A stretch of 64,000 nt of DNA. It comes from Monoplex corrugatus (lineage: Eukaryota; Mollusca; Gastropoda; Littorinimorpha; Ranellidae). This document shows, in pieces, positions 42,296 to 53,026 of the stretch (the first letter of the stretch is position 1; the number at the start of each line of letters is the position of its first letter). The notes beneath the pieces were generated by a model. The model was not told where the DNA came from, did no database searches, and was given only the letters and a program-made list of their open reading frames with translations. Location of the stretch: assembly GCA_030674185.1 (NCBI GenBank), contig CM060308.1, positions 41,286,857 through 41,350,856 of the forward strand, read 5' to 3'. The position numbers and the translations under genes are program-made.

Positions 42296-44885
42296 CACAC
42301 ACACGGGTACACAAATGGACACGTGTATGTGTGTGTGTGTATGTGTTTGCACGACCAACCGACCAACCAACAAACCAAGAACCAACCAAAGATCAACAAC
42401 CAACCAACAGTCAAATAACAACAAACCAAGCAATTGAATAACTAACCAACAGCCAACCAAACAGCTATTGACTGAAAACCAACCAAAGTCCTACCAAACA
42501 ACAAACAAACAAAATCAACAATTAACAACCAGTGACCAACTAACGACAAACCATGAATCCATCTGAAAATTAACAACCAGCAAACAAACAACTGACAAGC
42601 AAAAACCAAACAAACAAATAAAAACGATAAACGGCCAAATAAGTAACAAACATCAACCAAACAATTCCCAACCAAGAACTAGCCATCAACCAACCAAACA
42701 ATAAACAACAAACAAACAACAACCAACAACCGGCCAACAACCAACAAGTAACCACCAACCCACCAACCAACCAGTCAACCAATCAACCAATCAAGAACCA
42801 ACCAAGGAGCAACAACCAATCAGTAACCAACAACCGTCCAAATGATCAAAAACCAGCAACCAACCAACCAACCAACCAAACAACAAACAACCAACCAACA
42901 ACAACCAACCAATTACCAACCAACAACGAACCAATCTAACAAGTAGCAAACAACTAATAACCAACAACCAAGCAAAACAAGCAACTAGCAACTAACCAAA
43001 CAGCTAACAAACAACAAACCAACAATCAATACAACAACTAATGATCAACCAACAACCAAGAACTAACAAAACGACGGACGAACAATAACAAATCAAAAAC
43101 AAGCCGAGAGAGAGAGAGAGAGAGAGAGAACACTGAACTGAAACTGTCCCTGATGAACTATCCAAAACAACAACACAACATACAGTAACAACAAGCAAAC
43201 AATAACATCAACAGCAGCAGCAGCAGCAACAGCGGCAGCAGCGACAATAACAACAACAACAGCGACCAACCAATCAACCAATGAACAATGAACTAACTAA
43301 CCTTATCAAACCAACAAACAACTCACCTTGACCTGTTCTCGACTGATGCCGACCCGTTTGGCAATAAGCTGTTTCTGCACACTGTTGGGATACCGCACCA
43401 CATCAAAGATACCATTCAACAGTTCCAGCTGGTAACGGGTATAGCTCAGTCTCTCTCGAGGTGGTGGAGGTGTCAACAAGTCATCATCTGCAAAGGGGCA
43501 GCACACACTCAGTGTTCGAGAACATGTTCAGTCACAAAGTTGTACATAATCAAATGTCACAAAAATTATTCTAATAAACATTTGACCATGTTTCACTCTC
43601 TAGTCTCCAGCCGGCCTACCCGCCACATATGGATGGTCTGGTGATAGGTCGAAATTTTAGTTGCGGCTGTGTTCAGAGTCTGGTTGATTAGTCGAAATTT
43701 TGGGTTTTCGGCTGTGTTCAGAGTCTGGTGATAGGTCGAAATTTTAGTTTCGGCTGTGTTCAGAGTCTGGTGATAGGTCGAAATTTTAGTTTCGGCTGTG
43801 TTCAGAGTCTGGTGATAGGTCAAATTTCAGTTTCGGTTGTCTTCAGAGTCTGGTCATCATCATCATCAGTGCCTGCCGCATGGCCTTGGCGATCATGGAC
43901 TTCCATCTGTCTCTATCTCTCGTTGCCCCTAGCATCTCCCCCACCCTCCTCATCCCAGCCATTCTGCAAGCCCGTCCAGCATTTTCTCCCTGGGTCTACC
44001 TGGTGCTCTTTCCCTCCAGCTTTCCCGTTGTGACCAGGTGCTCCAAATCCCCCTTTCTCATAAAATGGCCTATAAATGTTGCCTGTCTTTTCCTAATCTT
44101 CCTTATGAGTGATCTACTCGTGTCCGCCTCCATCAAGACTGTTTCGTCAGAGTCTGGTGATAGGTCAAATTTTAGTCTGAGTTGTTTTCAGAACAAAAAG
44201 TAATAGCTGTGTGGACTGTATTCAAAAGAGCAAGTAATAGTTGTGTGGGCTGTCTTCAGAAGAGAAAGTAGCTGTTACGTGGCTATTCTGAGATGACGTG
44301 TTTCTTTCTAGTGGTATGGTATCGATTTTTGCGGCAAGAAACTGAGTCTGCCCGACTTAAAGGGCACGTGAGACATGATATTATTATTAAACTTGAGTTT
44401 TGGTTAGCAAAAAAAGAAAACAAGAAAAACAACAACACACACACTCAAACCATACATGAACAAACAATCAATCAACCAAAGAAAGAAACAAACACACAAA
44501 TATGTAAATAAATTTTTTAAAAAAAGAATAAATGAAATAAAATAAAATAAAAACCACACTCACCTTCATCATCTAGATCATCGTCATCGCCTGACCTGCT
44601 ACCTGGCTCTGTGCAGACTGGCTGTGCACAGGTACCGCTCTGTTTCCAATGGACTACCACAGATCCCATTTACTTCCTCGCCACTTGCACTCAAAACTCC
44701 TGGAACCCCCGGGATTCCCGGAACTCCTGCCCGGCTCTCCGGGGGCCCTTGCTGTACGGTACTGCCATGTAGTGGGGGTGGTGGTAGTGGTGGGTTGAGG
44801 TGGAGAGAATAAGGTAGTGATGGGACCCCAGGGTGCCCGTGAAAGGAGAGGACGCGGTTCTTGTAACTTTCGTGGGAAGCTTGAC
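40678..44885 (-). CDS. Divergent PRD-like homeobox protein 2 (three exons seen, two frame breaks)
   Basis: Second homeobox transcription factor on the same strand as gene 1. Exons 44885-44564, 43487-43327 and 41914-40678. The homeodomain is split at codon 46/47, as in gene 1: RERLSYTRYQLELLNGIFDV, then RYPNSVQKQLIAKRVGISRE and QVK|IWFQNRRRKDVVSSK. R5, L16, F20, Y25-P26, W48, Q50, N51 and R53 are present. An acidic run (GDDDDLDDEDDD) precedes it. The last exon encodes a basic cluster (KERKEKRKAKGKRR, near 41600, a likely NLS) and a long Ser/Pro/His-rich tail ending at a stop at 40678. Two exons each need a one-base correction to read through. The upstream start is not certain. Subfamily not recognised. 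Confidence 0.8.
42221..42304. repeat. (CG)n(CA)n alternating purine-pyrimidine tract
   Basis: CGCGCGCGCG run leading into CA repeats, about 80 bp of strict alternation, a Z-DNA-prone sequence in the homeobox gene 2 intron. Confidence 0.9.
42345..43075. repeat. CAAC/CCAA-rich low-complexity stretch
   Basis: About 700 bp composed almost wholly of AACCAACCAACAAC-type words, with hardly any G on the + strand. A GA run and CAG/CAA triplets follow (43105-43270). Within an intron of homeobox gene 2. Confidence 0.93.
43327..43487 (-). CDS. Homeobox gene 2, homeodomain residues 1-46
   Basis: Acceptor CCCTTTGCAG, donor AAG|GTGAGT. Encodes DDDLLTPPPPRERLSYTRYQ through GISREQVK in one clean frame, 161 bp. 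This is the same length as exon 2 of homeobox gene 1. Confidence 0.92.
43640..44190. repeat. 42-bp minisatellite interrupted by a LINE
   Basis: Units GGTGATAGGTCGAAATTTTA, GTTTCGGCTGTGTTCAGAGT, CT at 43640-43854, resuming at 44147. The break is the LINE fragment 43855-44146. Confidence 0.93.
43855..44146 (-). mobile_element. 5'-truncated LINE with target duplication
   Basis: Closely matches the 3' end of the LINE at 2946-3701, with only a few differences over about 290 bp and a (GAT)n tail. TCAGAGTCTGGT occurs directly before and after it and can be a 12-bp target duplication, though the minisatellite unit itself contains this word. Confidence 0.88.
44200..44560. other. Intron of homeobox gene 2, A-rich, nothing recognised
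   Basis: Low-complexity A-rich sequence. No further exon or repeat family noted. Confidence 0.5.
44564..44885 (-). CDS. Homeobox gene 2, N-terminal exon with frame break
   Basis: After acceptor TTTTTGCAG the frame reads QASHESYKNRVLSFHGHPGV, a Pro-rich stretch, then SASGEEVNGICGSPLETER, and meets a TAG at 44601. The frame joining the homeodomain (..PVCTEPGSRSGDDDDLDDE|D) is a different one, closed upstream by a TAA at 44672. The shift therefore lies between 44599 and 44672. The length of 322 bp is one base off the phase needed. Donor GAAG|GTGAGT. Confidence 0.65.
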
Positions 44886-45274
44886 CTGCAAAAACACAAG
44901 AAATGTGCTAGGAGAGAGCTGTAGCAGTTCAGCAGAAGACCTACAAAATATACTGAGTGGATTGAAAGAGACTGTCACGTTGTGCCAATTAGTTCAAGCA
45001 GAGTAACTTGAGGGAGTGGGGGTGGAAGAAAAGACAGAACTTAAAGTCGAACCAAGATGGCAAACCAGGGTAAAATCCCACAATAAAACCACGCCAATAA
45101 ATCGCGCCGAAAACAAAAATGACAAAATAATGAAACCAAAGCACTCAATTTAAAAAACAAACAAAATCAAAACATAGGCATTAATAAAGATAAACACAAT
45201 AAACACAAAAGCATCAGTGTTATATAACGTGATAACCAGCGTTCAGGCAAATAGAAACAAACACGAAAAGAGAA

Positions 45275-45465
45275 TGAGGGACGGCGTATTTAATACAGAA
45301 AACAAGACCAGCGCAAACTTTCAGCCAACACCAGGGATATATTACTGCTGTTTCTCCCATAAGTTTTATGTATCTGTTTTTGATGTCTTTAGCGTACGCT
45401 TGACAAAAGCCAGTTGGCTGAAAATTCGCACCTGTCTTGTTTTGTATATTAAATAGGTTTGCACG
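45275..45465. repeat. Retroposon-end hairpin pair
   Basis: TATTTAATACAGAAAACAAG at the left and its approximate complement at the right (CTTGTTTTGTATATTAAATA) flank GCGTACGCTTGACAAAAGCC, AGTTGGCTGAAAATTCGCAC. The core recurs at 46550-46640, 50110-50180 and 52860-52960. Element class is uncertain; it may be Penelope-like. Confidence 0.5.
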
Positions 45466-46118
45466 TTCTCGTTCGATTTTCGTGTATGTCAGTCTTATGT
45501 GACTGGCTTAAGTTTTTCACTTGGTGGCCTGCATTAAACGACACCTCCCCGGCAGGGGCACAACAGTTTCAGTTTCTCAAGATGATGTCTCACGTTCGGA
45601 ATGAATTCCATATGCACTAGTGTACGTCACAGGTGTCATGTGTATGGTGATCATGGCACAAGCCTTTAGGCTTAAGCCTGCACATAAATCCATGAGCTGG
45701 CCGGTCCTAAGGTCCTACCGAGCCAATGTTTTACCTAGTCTACATTTTTTTTTACAAGTATTGTATCAGTTTATCATTGGGACAATCTTGGTTACGTGTA
45801 TCTGTGTATCTTATCTTCAAAGAAAATAAAAGATACATAAAATATATAAATAAAAAGAAAGAAAGAAATAAACAAATAAATAAATAGATAGATAAATAAA
45901 TAAATAAAAATAAACAAAGATCTGAATCACAACAAAACTAGCCACTCAGTATAAACTCGTCTCACGTCGCAGAAAGCCCTCCAGTCAATGCACAAAGCCT
46001 CAGCTGACTGTCATCAAGGTGAAGACATAAATCTACAAGGTCACAACAAAGATATAACAGTAACAAGCTTTGACCACTTGGCAAACTCAAGGCCTATGTC
46101 AGCCTCAACATCGATTGC

Positions 46119-46226
46119 TGCCAGCTGGTGGACAGGGTGAGGGAGTCAAAGGGTTATGTTTTTGCTTTCTAGCGTCAATGACAATGCAGGGTGCTGGTGG
46201 AAAGGGTGCGGGAGTCAAAGGGTTAA
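46119..46226. mobile_element. TTAA MITE, family 1, one-armed copy
   Basis: Carries GGTGAGGGAGTCAAAGGGTT and ends GGTGCGGGAGTCAAAGGGTT, AA. The opposite arms are missing. Confidence 0.65.
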
Positions 46227-46544
46227 ATAAAGATTACTTAATGAAACACATGAGATTCGAACACTTTCTTCTTTCATTTGCCGTTCTAGTGAGGCCACAT
46301 CTGGTGATGAATGTGGCCGTTATTTCCAGTCCTGCAGGACGCCATGGAGCCCGATGATCAGGAGTTGTCACTGACTTTCCTCACACAACCAATAGTGCAA
46401 ACAAGAGACGTGGGAAGGTCACTGACATCTCCAGGCTCCAAAACGGCCGTCAGGAATTGAGACAAAAGGAAACAAAAACAAAAACAAAACAAAAACAAAA
46501 AAGGAAAACAAGAACCAGAAAAAAACACGAAAAAAAAAAAAAAA

Positions 46545-46645
46545 AAATCAGAACGCGTATTTAATACAACCAGACAAGACAGTGCAAACTTTCGGCCAAC
46601 TGCCTTGTCGAGCGTAGACATAAGATCACAAACGAACAAACAGCA
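46545..46645 (-). repeat. Retroposon-end core copy
   Basis: In reverse: GTCTACGCTCGACAAGGCAG, TTGGCCGAAAGTTTGCACTG, TCTTGTCTGG. Same core as at 45.4 kb. Confidence 0.5.
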
Positions 46646-46769
46646 AATACAAAAATTTGGAGAAATAAACTGAAATTTCCCTGCTGCTTCGTCCAGTGAG
46701 AGAACAGGACTACAATGACATCATAACGTGTTTGTGAGTAAATATGATGTCAGAGGGGAAGTGAGATGA

Positions 46770-47145
46770 ATTCTACAATTACAACGACAACAACAATGAT
46801 AATAACAGTAACAACAATAATAATAATGATAATAATAATAATAATAATGTAAGAACAAAATAATAACAATAATGATAACAGTGAAGGTGACGATGATGAA
46901 GATAATCATAATGATGATGATGATAACAACAACAACACAACGATGATGATGATGATAATAATAATAATAATGAAAATAAAAATGAATAATGATAGTAATA
47001 ATAATCATCATCATAATCATAATCATGATGATGATGATGATATGATGAGGATGATAACAACAACAATTATGATGATGACGACGACGACGACGACAACGAC
47101 AACAACAACAACAACAACAATAATAGTAATAATCGCCACATAATC
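46770..47145. repeat. AAT/AAC/GAT trinucleotide tract
   Basis: Mixed triplet repeat about 370 bp long. The long frames across it (poly-Tyr/His/Ile/Val) are repeat artefacts. Confidence 0.95.
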
Positions 47146-47254
47146 TAAGGAATCTCTCCGCTTGTAACAATTAACTGTGGTTGGCACTTCCACTATCTTA
47201 CCAAGTTTCAGAAAACATAGTACTAACTCACTTCTCTTAATTTGACCAACATTT

Positions 47255-47690
47255 CGTGTCTGGAGTTCAATCCCAGCCCGACACGACACTAATGACAAAG
47301 CCGAGTTGGCTTGTTCGCTGCTGATCTTAGCATGCTCCAATCATTCTGGTGGTGTCAGTGTTTCACTGGTTTCCTCCCCTCCTCATTTCAACACCTTAAC
47401 ACTGACTCCCGCATCCTATCCACCACCTGCAAAAACTTGACCCTTTGATTCCCTCACCCTATCCACCAGTTTTCTCCAAGAAACTGGCGGATAGGGTGAG
47501 AGAATCAAAGGGTTAAGTTTTTGCTTTGTTAGCATGGTTGGCAATGCAGGATGCTGGTGAACAGGGTCCGGGAGTCAAAGGGTTAAATATGCCAGCGTGT
47601 ATGGTTTTTGTGCAGGATCAGTTTGCCAGTTGGCAGATATGGGTGATGCGCATATGGAAGTTGAGTGCAATGAATCTCTCGTGAGCAAAC
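47255..47690 (+). mobile_element. tRNA-derived SINE split by a MITE
   Basis: Left part TGGAGTTCAATCCCAGCCCG .. ATTCTGGTGGTGTCAG .. CCTCATTTCAACACC. Right part GTTTTTGTGCAGGATCAG .. CAGATATGGGTGATGCGCAT .. TGCAATGAATCTCTCG. Together they follow the block order of 21330-21620 and 55030-55330. Confidence 0.7.
47396..47586. mobile_element. TTAA fold-back MITE, family 1, nested in a SINE
   Basis: TTAACACTGACTCCCGCATC at the left and GGGTCCGGGAGTCAAAGGGT, TAA at the right. An inner hairpin (TTGATTCCCTCACCCTATCC / GGATAGGGTGAGAGAATCAA) gives the same two-hairpin layout as 37162-37354. Confidence 0.8.
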
Positions 47691-47818
47691 TTAAAGCTTC
47701 AAACTCTGAATTGCACTAACGACGACCAGGCACATGCCATTCCCGACGAGCATCTACGAGTAGCCTGCAATGTGCACCGCTAGAAATAAAATGACATTTC
47801 AATCACCTATAGGCCTAC

Positions 47819-47877
<59 letters not shown>

Positions 47878-48070
47878 ACACCACACACACACACACACGC
47901 GCGACAAGCATCTACAGTACCTGAATGTTACCTTGAGAAAAAATGACATTCAAAACCTATAGCCTACACCACACCACACACACCCACACACACCACACAC
48001 ACACACACACACATACACACACACACACTCTCTTCTCCTCCACACACACACACATACACACACCACAACA
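47819..48070. repeat. Two (CA)n blocks within a local duplication
   Basis: CA tracts at 47819-47900 and 47970-48070, each preceded by similar sequence (AAAATGACATT.AAA..CCTATAG..CCTACA), suggesting a roughly 150-bp tandem duplication. Confidence 0.8.
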
Positions 48071-48079
48071 CAACAAAAA

Positions 48080-49070
48080 GAAACAAAACAAAAGCAGAAC
48101 CAATTTTACAGTGTATGGCGTGCGCACGTGCGTACGAATGCTACAATGGATGTGTGTGTGCGAGTGCCGGTGTGTATGTGTTGTCAGTGTGTGCTTGTGC
48201 TTGTGAGTGTGCTTAGGAAGAAGAGGGAAGCGGGTGAGACTCTTACACAGTGTTAATATGGCTTGACAATCTTGTTTTCGTGGGTTAAATTGCCTTGTTT
48301 GGTCGGTTTGAAGACAGCCCCAAACAAACGACATTCAAGCCACAAACCACAACACACTCAGTTCCCTTTAAGTCCACTTCTCCCTAAACCACGACGATGC
48401 AACAATCGCCGGACAACTCCCTAACAGTCGACTGTAACGATTTCCACGAGAAGCAACTGTCACCAGACATAGCTGATTGCAAAGAAGGGTCCTCTCACTT
48501 TAGCACTGATGTTCGTTTGAAGAACTCCTAGTGAACGCTATACTCATGAACGTCTTCTGACTCGCCGCCGGATGGTAAACAGAACACGTTGGCCTAATGG
48601 GGATTGCCTCCCATTTTCTAGTGCGAGTTATCTGTCTTGTGTCCATGTCGTCTGTTTCTGTTTGCGTGTCAAGTCTGTGGTGTTTGTTGATGAGATGGGA
48701 GACTGAAAGGTTTGGAACCTGGTTCAATTTAATGAAGTGTTAAGTCACGGAGTGTCTATTTCTTTATACAAAGCGCAACGTTGAAAATTAGCATATGTAA
48801 AAATGCTATCTCCTTTCTTTTCTTTCTTCAAGTCACGTTTTTCTTTCATTGCTTGAATACTTTCATATGATTTTGTTTTTTGATAGATAGCGTATACTTA
48901 TGTTTAGACTGTTTTGATAGATCGTGTATACTTATGTTCAGACTGTGACATCACCTGATTATGAAAGAAGTACATAGGCCTATATGCACTAAGGAAACTT
49001 TTTTTTATCGCCGTTTACGTGATCAGGCCATACTTGATGATGAGTGTGGCTTTATTCCTTCCTGTTCCTG
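48080..49070. other. No gene or repeat family recognised
   Basis: Unique-looking sequence with a GATAGATAGCGTATACTTAT / GATAGATCGTGTATACTTAT direct repeat at 48882-48940. Confidence 0.45.
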
Positions 49071-49084
49071 CCTACATACACACA

Positions 49085-49150
49085 CACACACACACACACC
49101 CGTCTAATATTTCTCATAGTGAACAGACGTTAAATCAAAGAACGACAACG

Positions 49151-49230
<80 letters not shown>
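49085..49230. repeat. (CA)n microsatellites
   Basis: Short CA tract near 49085 and a pure tract at 49153-49230. Confidence 0.95.
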
Positions 49231-49231
<1 letters not shown>

Positions 49232-49714
49232 CAACACCTCTCGAGTCCATCCATCCATCCACACAGATAAAATGACATGGACACACAGACCGCACCGCAA
49301 TTCGTTTTCCTAACGCGAGACCCGGTGGAACGTGCAATTACAGATGGTGACAAAATGAACCGAGCAGTGACCATAGACTTGTAGAACGCCCGGAATTCTC
49401 TCTCTTCTCTCTCTCTCTCTCCCTCCCTCCCCCCCCCCCTCTCTCTCGTTCTTTCTTTCTCTCCCTCCTTTCTATCTCAACGCTTTATTGGCAGAAAAGT
49501 ATCAGGTGGCATGACTGTTTGAGGCGAGGCAGCAACAGGACACACTCTACAGCGTTAAACGCTGGCTTTGAACTCGAACCGCTCCAAGCCTAATTAGCAC
49601 GATGGCGTGACGATAGGAGGGAACACCAAAGGACTTTGGGGGGACACCAAGGTGAGATTGGTACCGGGGACTTTAACCGCAGGGGCCTGTCCAGTTGCAC
49701 AATGTGGACAGTAC

Positions 49715-49824
49715 TTAACCCTTTGACTCCCTGAACCTACCAGCTCCCAATCCTTTGGCTCCCGCAGCCCATCTAGCAGTTTCCGCTAGCTTCCTGTGGA
49801 TAAGCTGAGAGTCAAAGGGGTTAA
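49715..49824. mobile_element. TTAA fold-back MITE, family 1, short copy
   Basis: Starts TTAACCCTTTGACTCCC and ends GAGAGTCAAAGGGGTTAA. The inner part is shortened and diverged. Confidence 0.65.
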
Positions 49825-50084
49825 TTAATGACAAGGTCTACGGCTGAAGCTGTTATCAGAAGGCAAGGCAGTTTACCACCAGGAGGCTTCGGTTTGTCAA
49901 ACGCCGCTAGCACTCATGTGGAACGATTGCGTGAGTTTCTGCAATTGACTGAAGTCCTACAGCTATTTTCCCTAATCAGCCTCACTGAACTCTTCGTCAC
50001 AACTTTCGTTCATAAAGGAAGATGATGAAAAGTCATTTTGGGGCCCAAAGTTTGTGTTTTGATAGACGATCAAACAGAAATCAG

Positions 50085-50205
50085 AAACACACGAAAATAG
50101 AATGAGAGCGCTTATCTGATTAACGAAATATGACAGGCACAAATTGTTGGCCAACTGGCCTTTGTCAAGCGTACACGAAAGACGAAAAGAAACAAATTCA
50201 CTAGA
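50085..50205 (-). repeat. Retroposon-end core copy
   Basis: In reverse: CGTGTACGCTTGACAAAGGC, CAGTTGGCCAACAATTTGTG, CCTGTCATATTTCG. Same core as at 45.4 kb. Confidence 0.5.
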
Positions 50206-50214
50206 TTTAGGATT

Positions 50215-50286
50215 CAATATATATATATTATATAAAAAATAAATGCCCACAAATAATTCATATTATATATATATACATATATATAG

Positions 50287-50346
<60 letters not shown>

Positions 50347-50355
50347 GAGAGAGCT
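50215..50355. repeat. (TA)n(GA)n microsatellite
   Basis: TA-rich tract then a GA run. Confidence 0.93.
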
Positions 50356-50477
50356 AACTTCCCATGATGTTTTGTTCGAACTTTAGCTGATGATTAGCTT
50401 TCTAACAGGATTACCGAGGCGCTGTGGCATGGTGTGAAGAAAATTTCCACCACATGCTGAAATGTGTGAGAGAGAGA

Positions 50478-50648
<171 letters not shown>

Positions 50649-50819
50649 TCCCCATCTCGTACGTAACGGTAACAAACTTGTTCTTTGTTTAGAGATACTC
50701 GTAATAATGATATAATAATAATGGTTAGGGATCTCGATCCAGTCACCAGAGAGGATGTAGGAGACATGGAATCTTGTAATAAATATAATGGGTCAATCAA
50801 AATGATTAATTCCGCTGTG

Positions 50820-50820
<1 letters not shown>

Positions 50821-50898
<78 letters not shown>
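50821..50898. repeat. (CA)n microsatellite
   Basis: Pure CA tract. Confidence 0.97.
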
Positions 50899-50900
<2 letters not shown>

Positions 50901-51429
50901 CATTTTTGTGTAAAAGCACACGTGTGAATCGACGTTAAAAGAAGTAACGGAATGAACAAGAAAGACCGATAAACGGCGTCTCAGTCAACTGCGCTTAAAA
51001 AAAGGATCTGAAAGCCAGGCCGATTTGTGGGCTGCTTCATTTCATGCCGCTTCCTAGTCCGCTGCTTAACTCCCCCGACCCCCACCCCCCCCCCCCACCT
51101 CCCGCCCAAAAAAGTATAATGGGGAGTGCAGAATCCTAAGCAAATGACTGCCAACGGAGGGCGACTTAATAGAAATAAAGCGTGGGATACGCCGGTTTGC
51201 AGTTGTCCCACTATGACTCAAACTGAAATAGCTTTGCATTGCTCTGTTTTTGTCTTGTACACACGTTAAAAAATTTTTTCACTCACATCGAAAGTAGAAT
51301 CTAGTTATGGCATACTGTCATTCTTCAATAAAAGAAACGACCAGATCTCATGAGTAATCCAAATATCCCATTTTGAGTGCCCAGTGTTCACTCATGATTT
51401 TCAGTATGTCTGTGTGCTTGTTCGCGTAC

Positions 51430-52050
51430 ATGTGCTTCTCCACGTGGAGATGCCAGGGGCTCCTTCAGTATAAACAGTATCCCCACCTTCTGGAAATTCT
51501 GTACTAGAGTAAAAAGCCTCTTTTCTGTCACTCTCTTTGTTTCTGCCTTGTTCTTTTGCTTTCTGTCATTTCTTCCTATTAGTTTCTGCCTTAATGGTCC
51601 ATTCATCTGTATGTGTTCGATAAAGTCTTACCTACTTTTTCTTGGGGTTGATAACTGGGTACATGTACTATGTAATTTTGCTCTAGATGAGATATGCAGA
51701 AGCAATTTTGGGTAATTTATGGTCGTTTTGATATATGTTTTGGTGTCTTTAGATATACTTAAATTTGTATTCAGGTTTTTTTTTTTAAATCCCCTGTGCG
51801 ATAAACTGGACGGAGTGGTCAACGCCAGGGGCGTGTCCTTAGATTATGGCGCGTGCGCGAATAATAAATAAATATATACAATATTTAAGCGCAAATCTGA
51901 AAAATCAATCTAAGCGCATTGACATGTGTATTTAATTTTCTTTTCTTTTTTTTTCTGTTGAAGTTTTGTATGTTTTGAAACGGTCATAGCCCTGATATGG
52001 CTCTACGCAGTCGGCTGGGCTTTAAACACCAATAACAATAACAACAACAC
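51430..52050 (+). mobile_element. ~550-620-bp dispersed repeat, 3' (AAC)n tail
   Basis: Blocks in order: CCACGTGGAGATGCCAGGGG, CAGTATCCCCACCTTCTGGA, TCTTTTCTGTCACTCTCTTT, GTGGTCAACGCCAGGGGCGT, GATATGGCTCTACGCAGTCG, GGCTTTAAACACCAATAACA. It ends in AAT/AAC units like a retroposon tail. Other copies at 53027-53590 and 59325-59865 (reverse) and a partial one at 5905-6135. No coding capacity; class not recognised. Confidence 0.7.
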
Positions 52051-52141
52051 GTGCTTGAGCGTGGGTTTACGCGTTCCATCGTGTAGACCATCGCAACAAG
52101 GACCGACAAACAAGGAGGACATCACCGAGATAAAGACTTAC

Positions 52142-52175
52142 CCGTTCCAAGTCTGACCAGGCACACACACGCCAT
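52142..52175 (-). CDS. Candidate first coding exon of homeobox gene 2
   Basis: MACVCLVRLGT plus one base at ACGG|GTAAGT, exit phase 1, which is what the exon at 44885 requires. An in-frame stop lies about 40 bp upstream of the ATG. The weak Kozak context, short length and 7-kb intron leave this as a candidate only. Confidence 0.22.
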
Positions 52176-52737
52176 GTAGTCGATGGTGTAAGGCAAACGA
52201 TAGCTGGTTCGTTCCTATCTGAACTTTTGATTGCCCGAGCGCGAAAAGAGTTCTAATCAACACCAACCTCGACGCCTGATTTTCACAGCATTGTGCCCAT
52301 TGTGTTCAGCAATCTGCTTGAACTGTGCTCTTCCCGTCCCAAACAGGAATTGTACATATCGGATCTTTGATGCGACAATGTCACGTGCAAGTGTTGCTGA
52401 CTGTCACGCTCACACCTCGCGACACACTGGACTCTAAAAAGGCCCAAAGCAAAAGTAAATTTTAATACCAGTTTCGCATGCAGTAGTAAAGCTTATGTCT
52501 CCCAGTACGACGTTCATTGTTACAAGTCAGTAGGCAAGTAGCCATTTAACTTTGAAACCGCTGGTAACGTCGTTGACTTAACGACAACATTGTTTATTAC
52601 GTTTTGACGTTTACTTACTCAGATCACAACCTTCATACCGCACTGGATTCAAAGGTCTACAGCAACAATAGACTTCACTATCACACGTAGCTCTACGCAT
52701 CTCCTCAAGCCTATGTATCCAGTATGAGAAGTTCGTT

Positions 52738-52970
52738 CGTAAGCGTACACAAAGGATAACAAAGAAGAAATTCACAAAATTTAGGGAGGACACAGCAAGA
52801 CTTTCATGGTGTTTCGTGGAAAAGGTTGTTTCTCCCTTTAAATTTTGTGTATTTCTTCTTTGTTATCCTTTGTGTACGCTTGGCAAAGCCAGCTGGCCGA
52901 AAATTTGTCCCCGTCTTGTCTTGTTATATATTAAAAACGCGTATTGATTCAATTTTTGTGCTTTTGTGGT
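52738..52970. repeat. Inverted pair of retroposon ends
   Basis: GCGTACACAAAGGATAACAA and its near-exact complement TTGTTATCCTTTGTGTACGC face each other around a roughly 65-bp spacer. The right arm continues TTGGCAAAGCCAGCTGGCCG, AAAATTTGTCCCCGTCTTGT. Confidence 0.65.
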
Positions 52971-53026
52971 TTCCACGTGACAATGATCACTTCCGCTAGC
53001 ATTACTTCCTCTGGTGCGCTAGACTG

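Noticed and set aside
46721..47170. Poly-Tyr/His/Ile/Asn frames at 46.7, 56.2 and 62-63.5 kb
   Set aside because: Products of AAT/AAC/GAT triplet tracts read in different frames.
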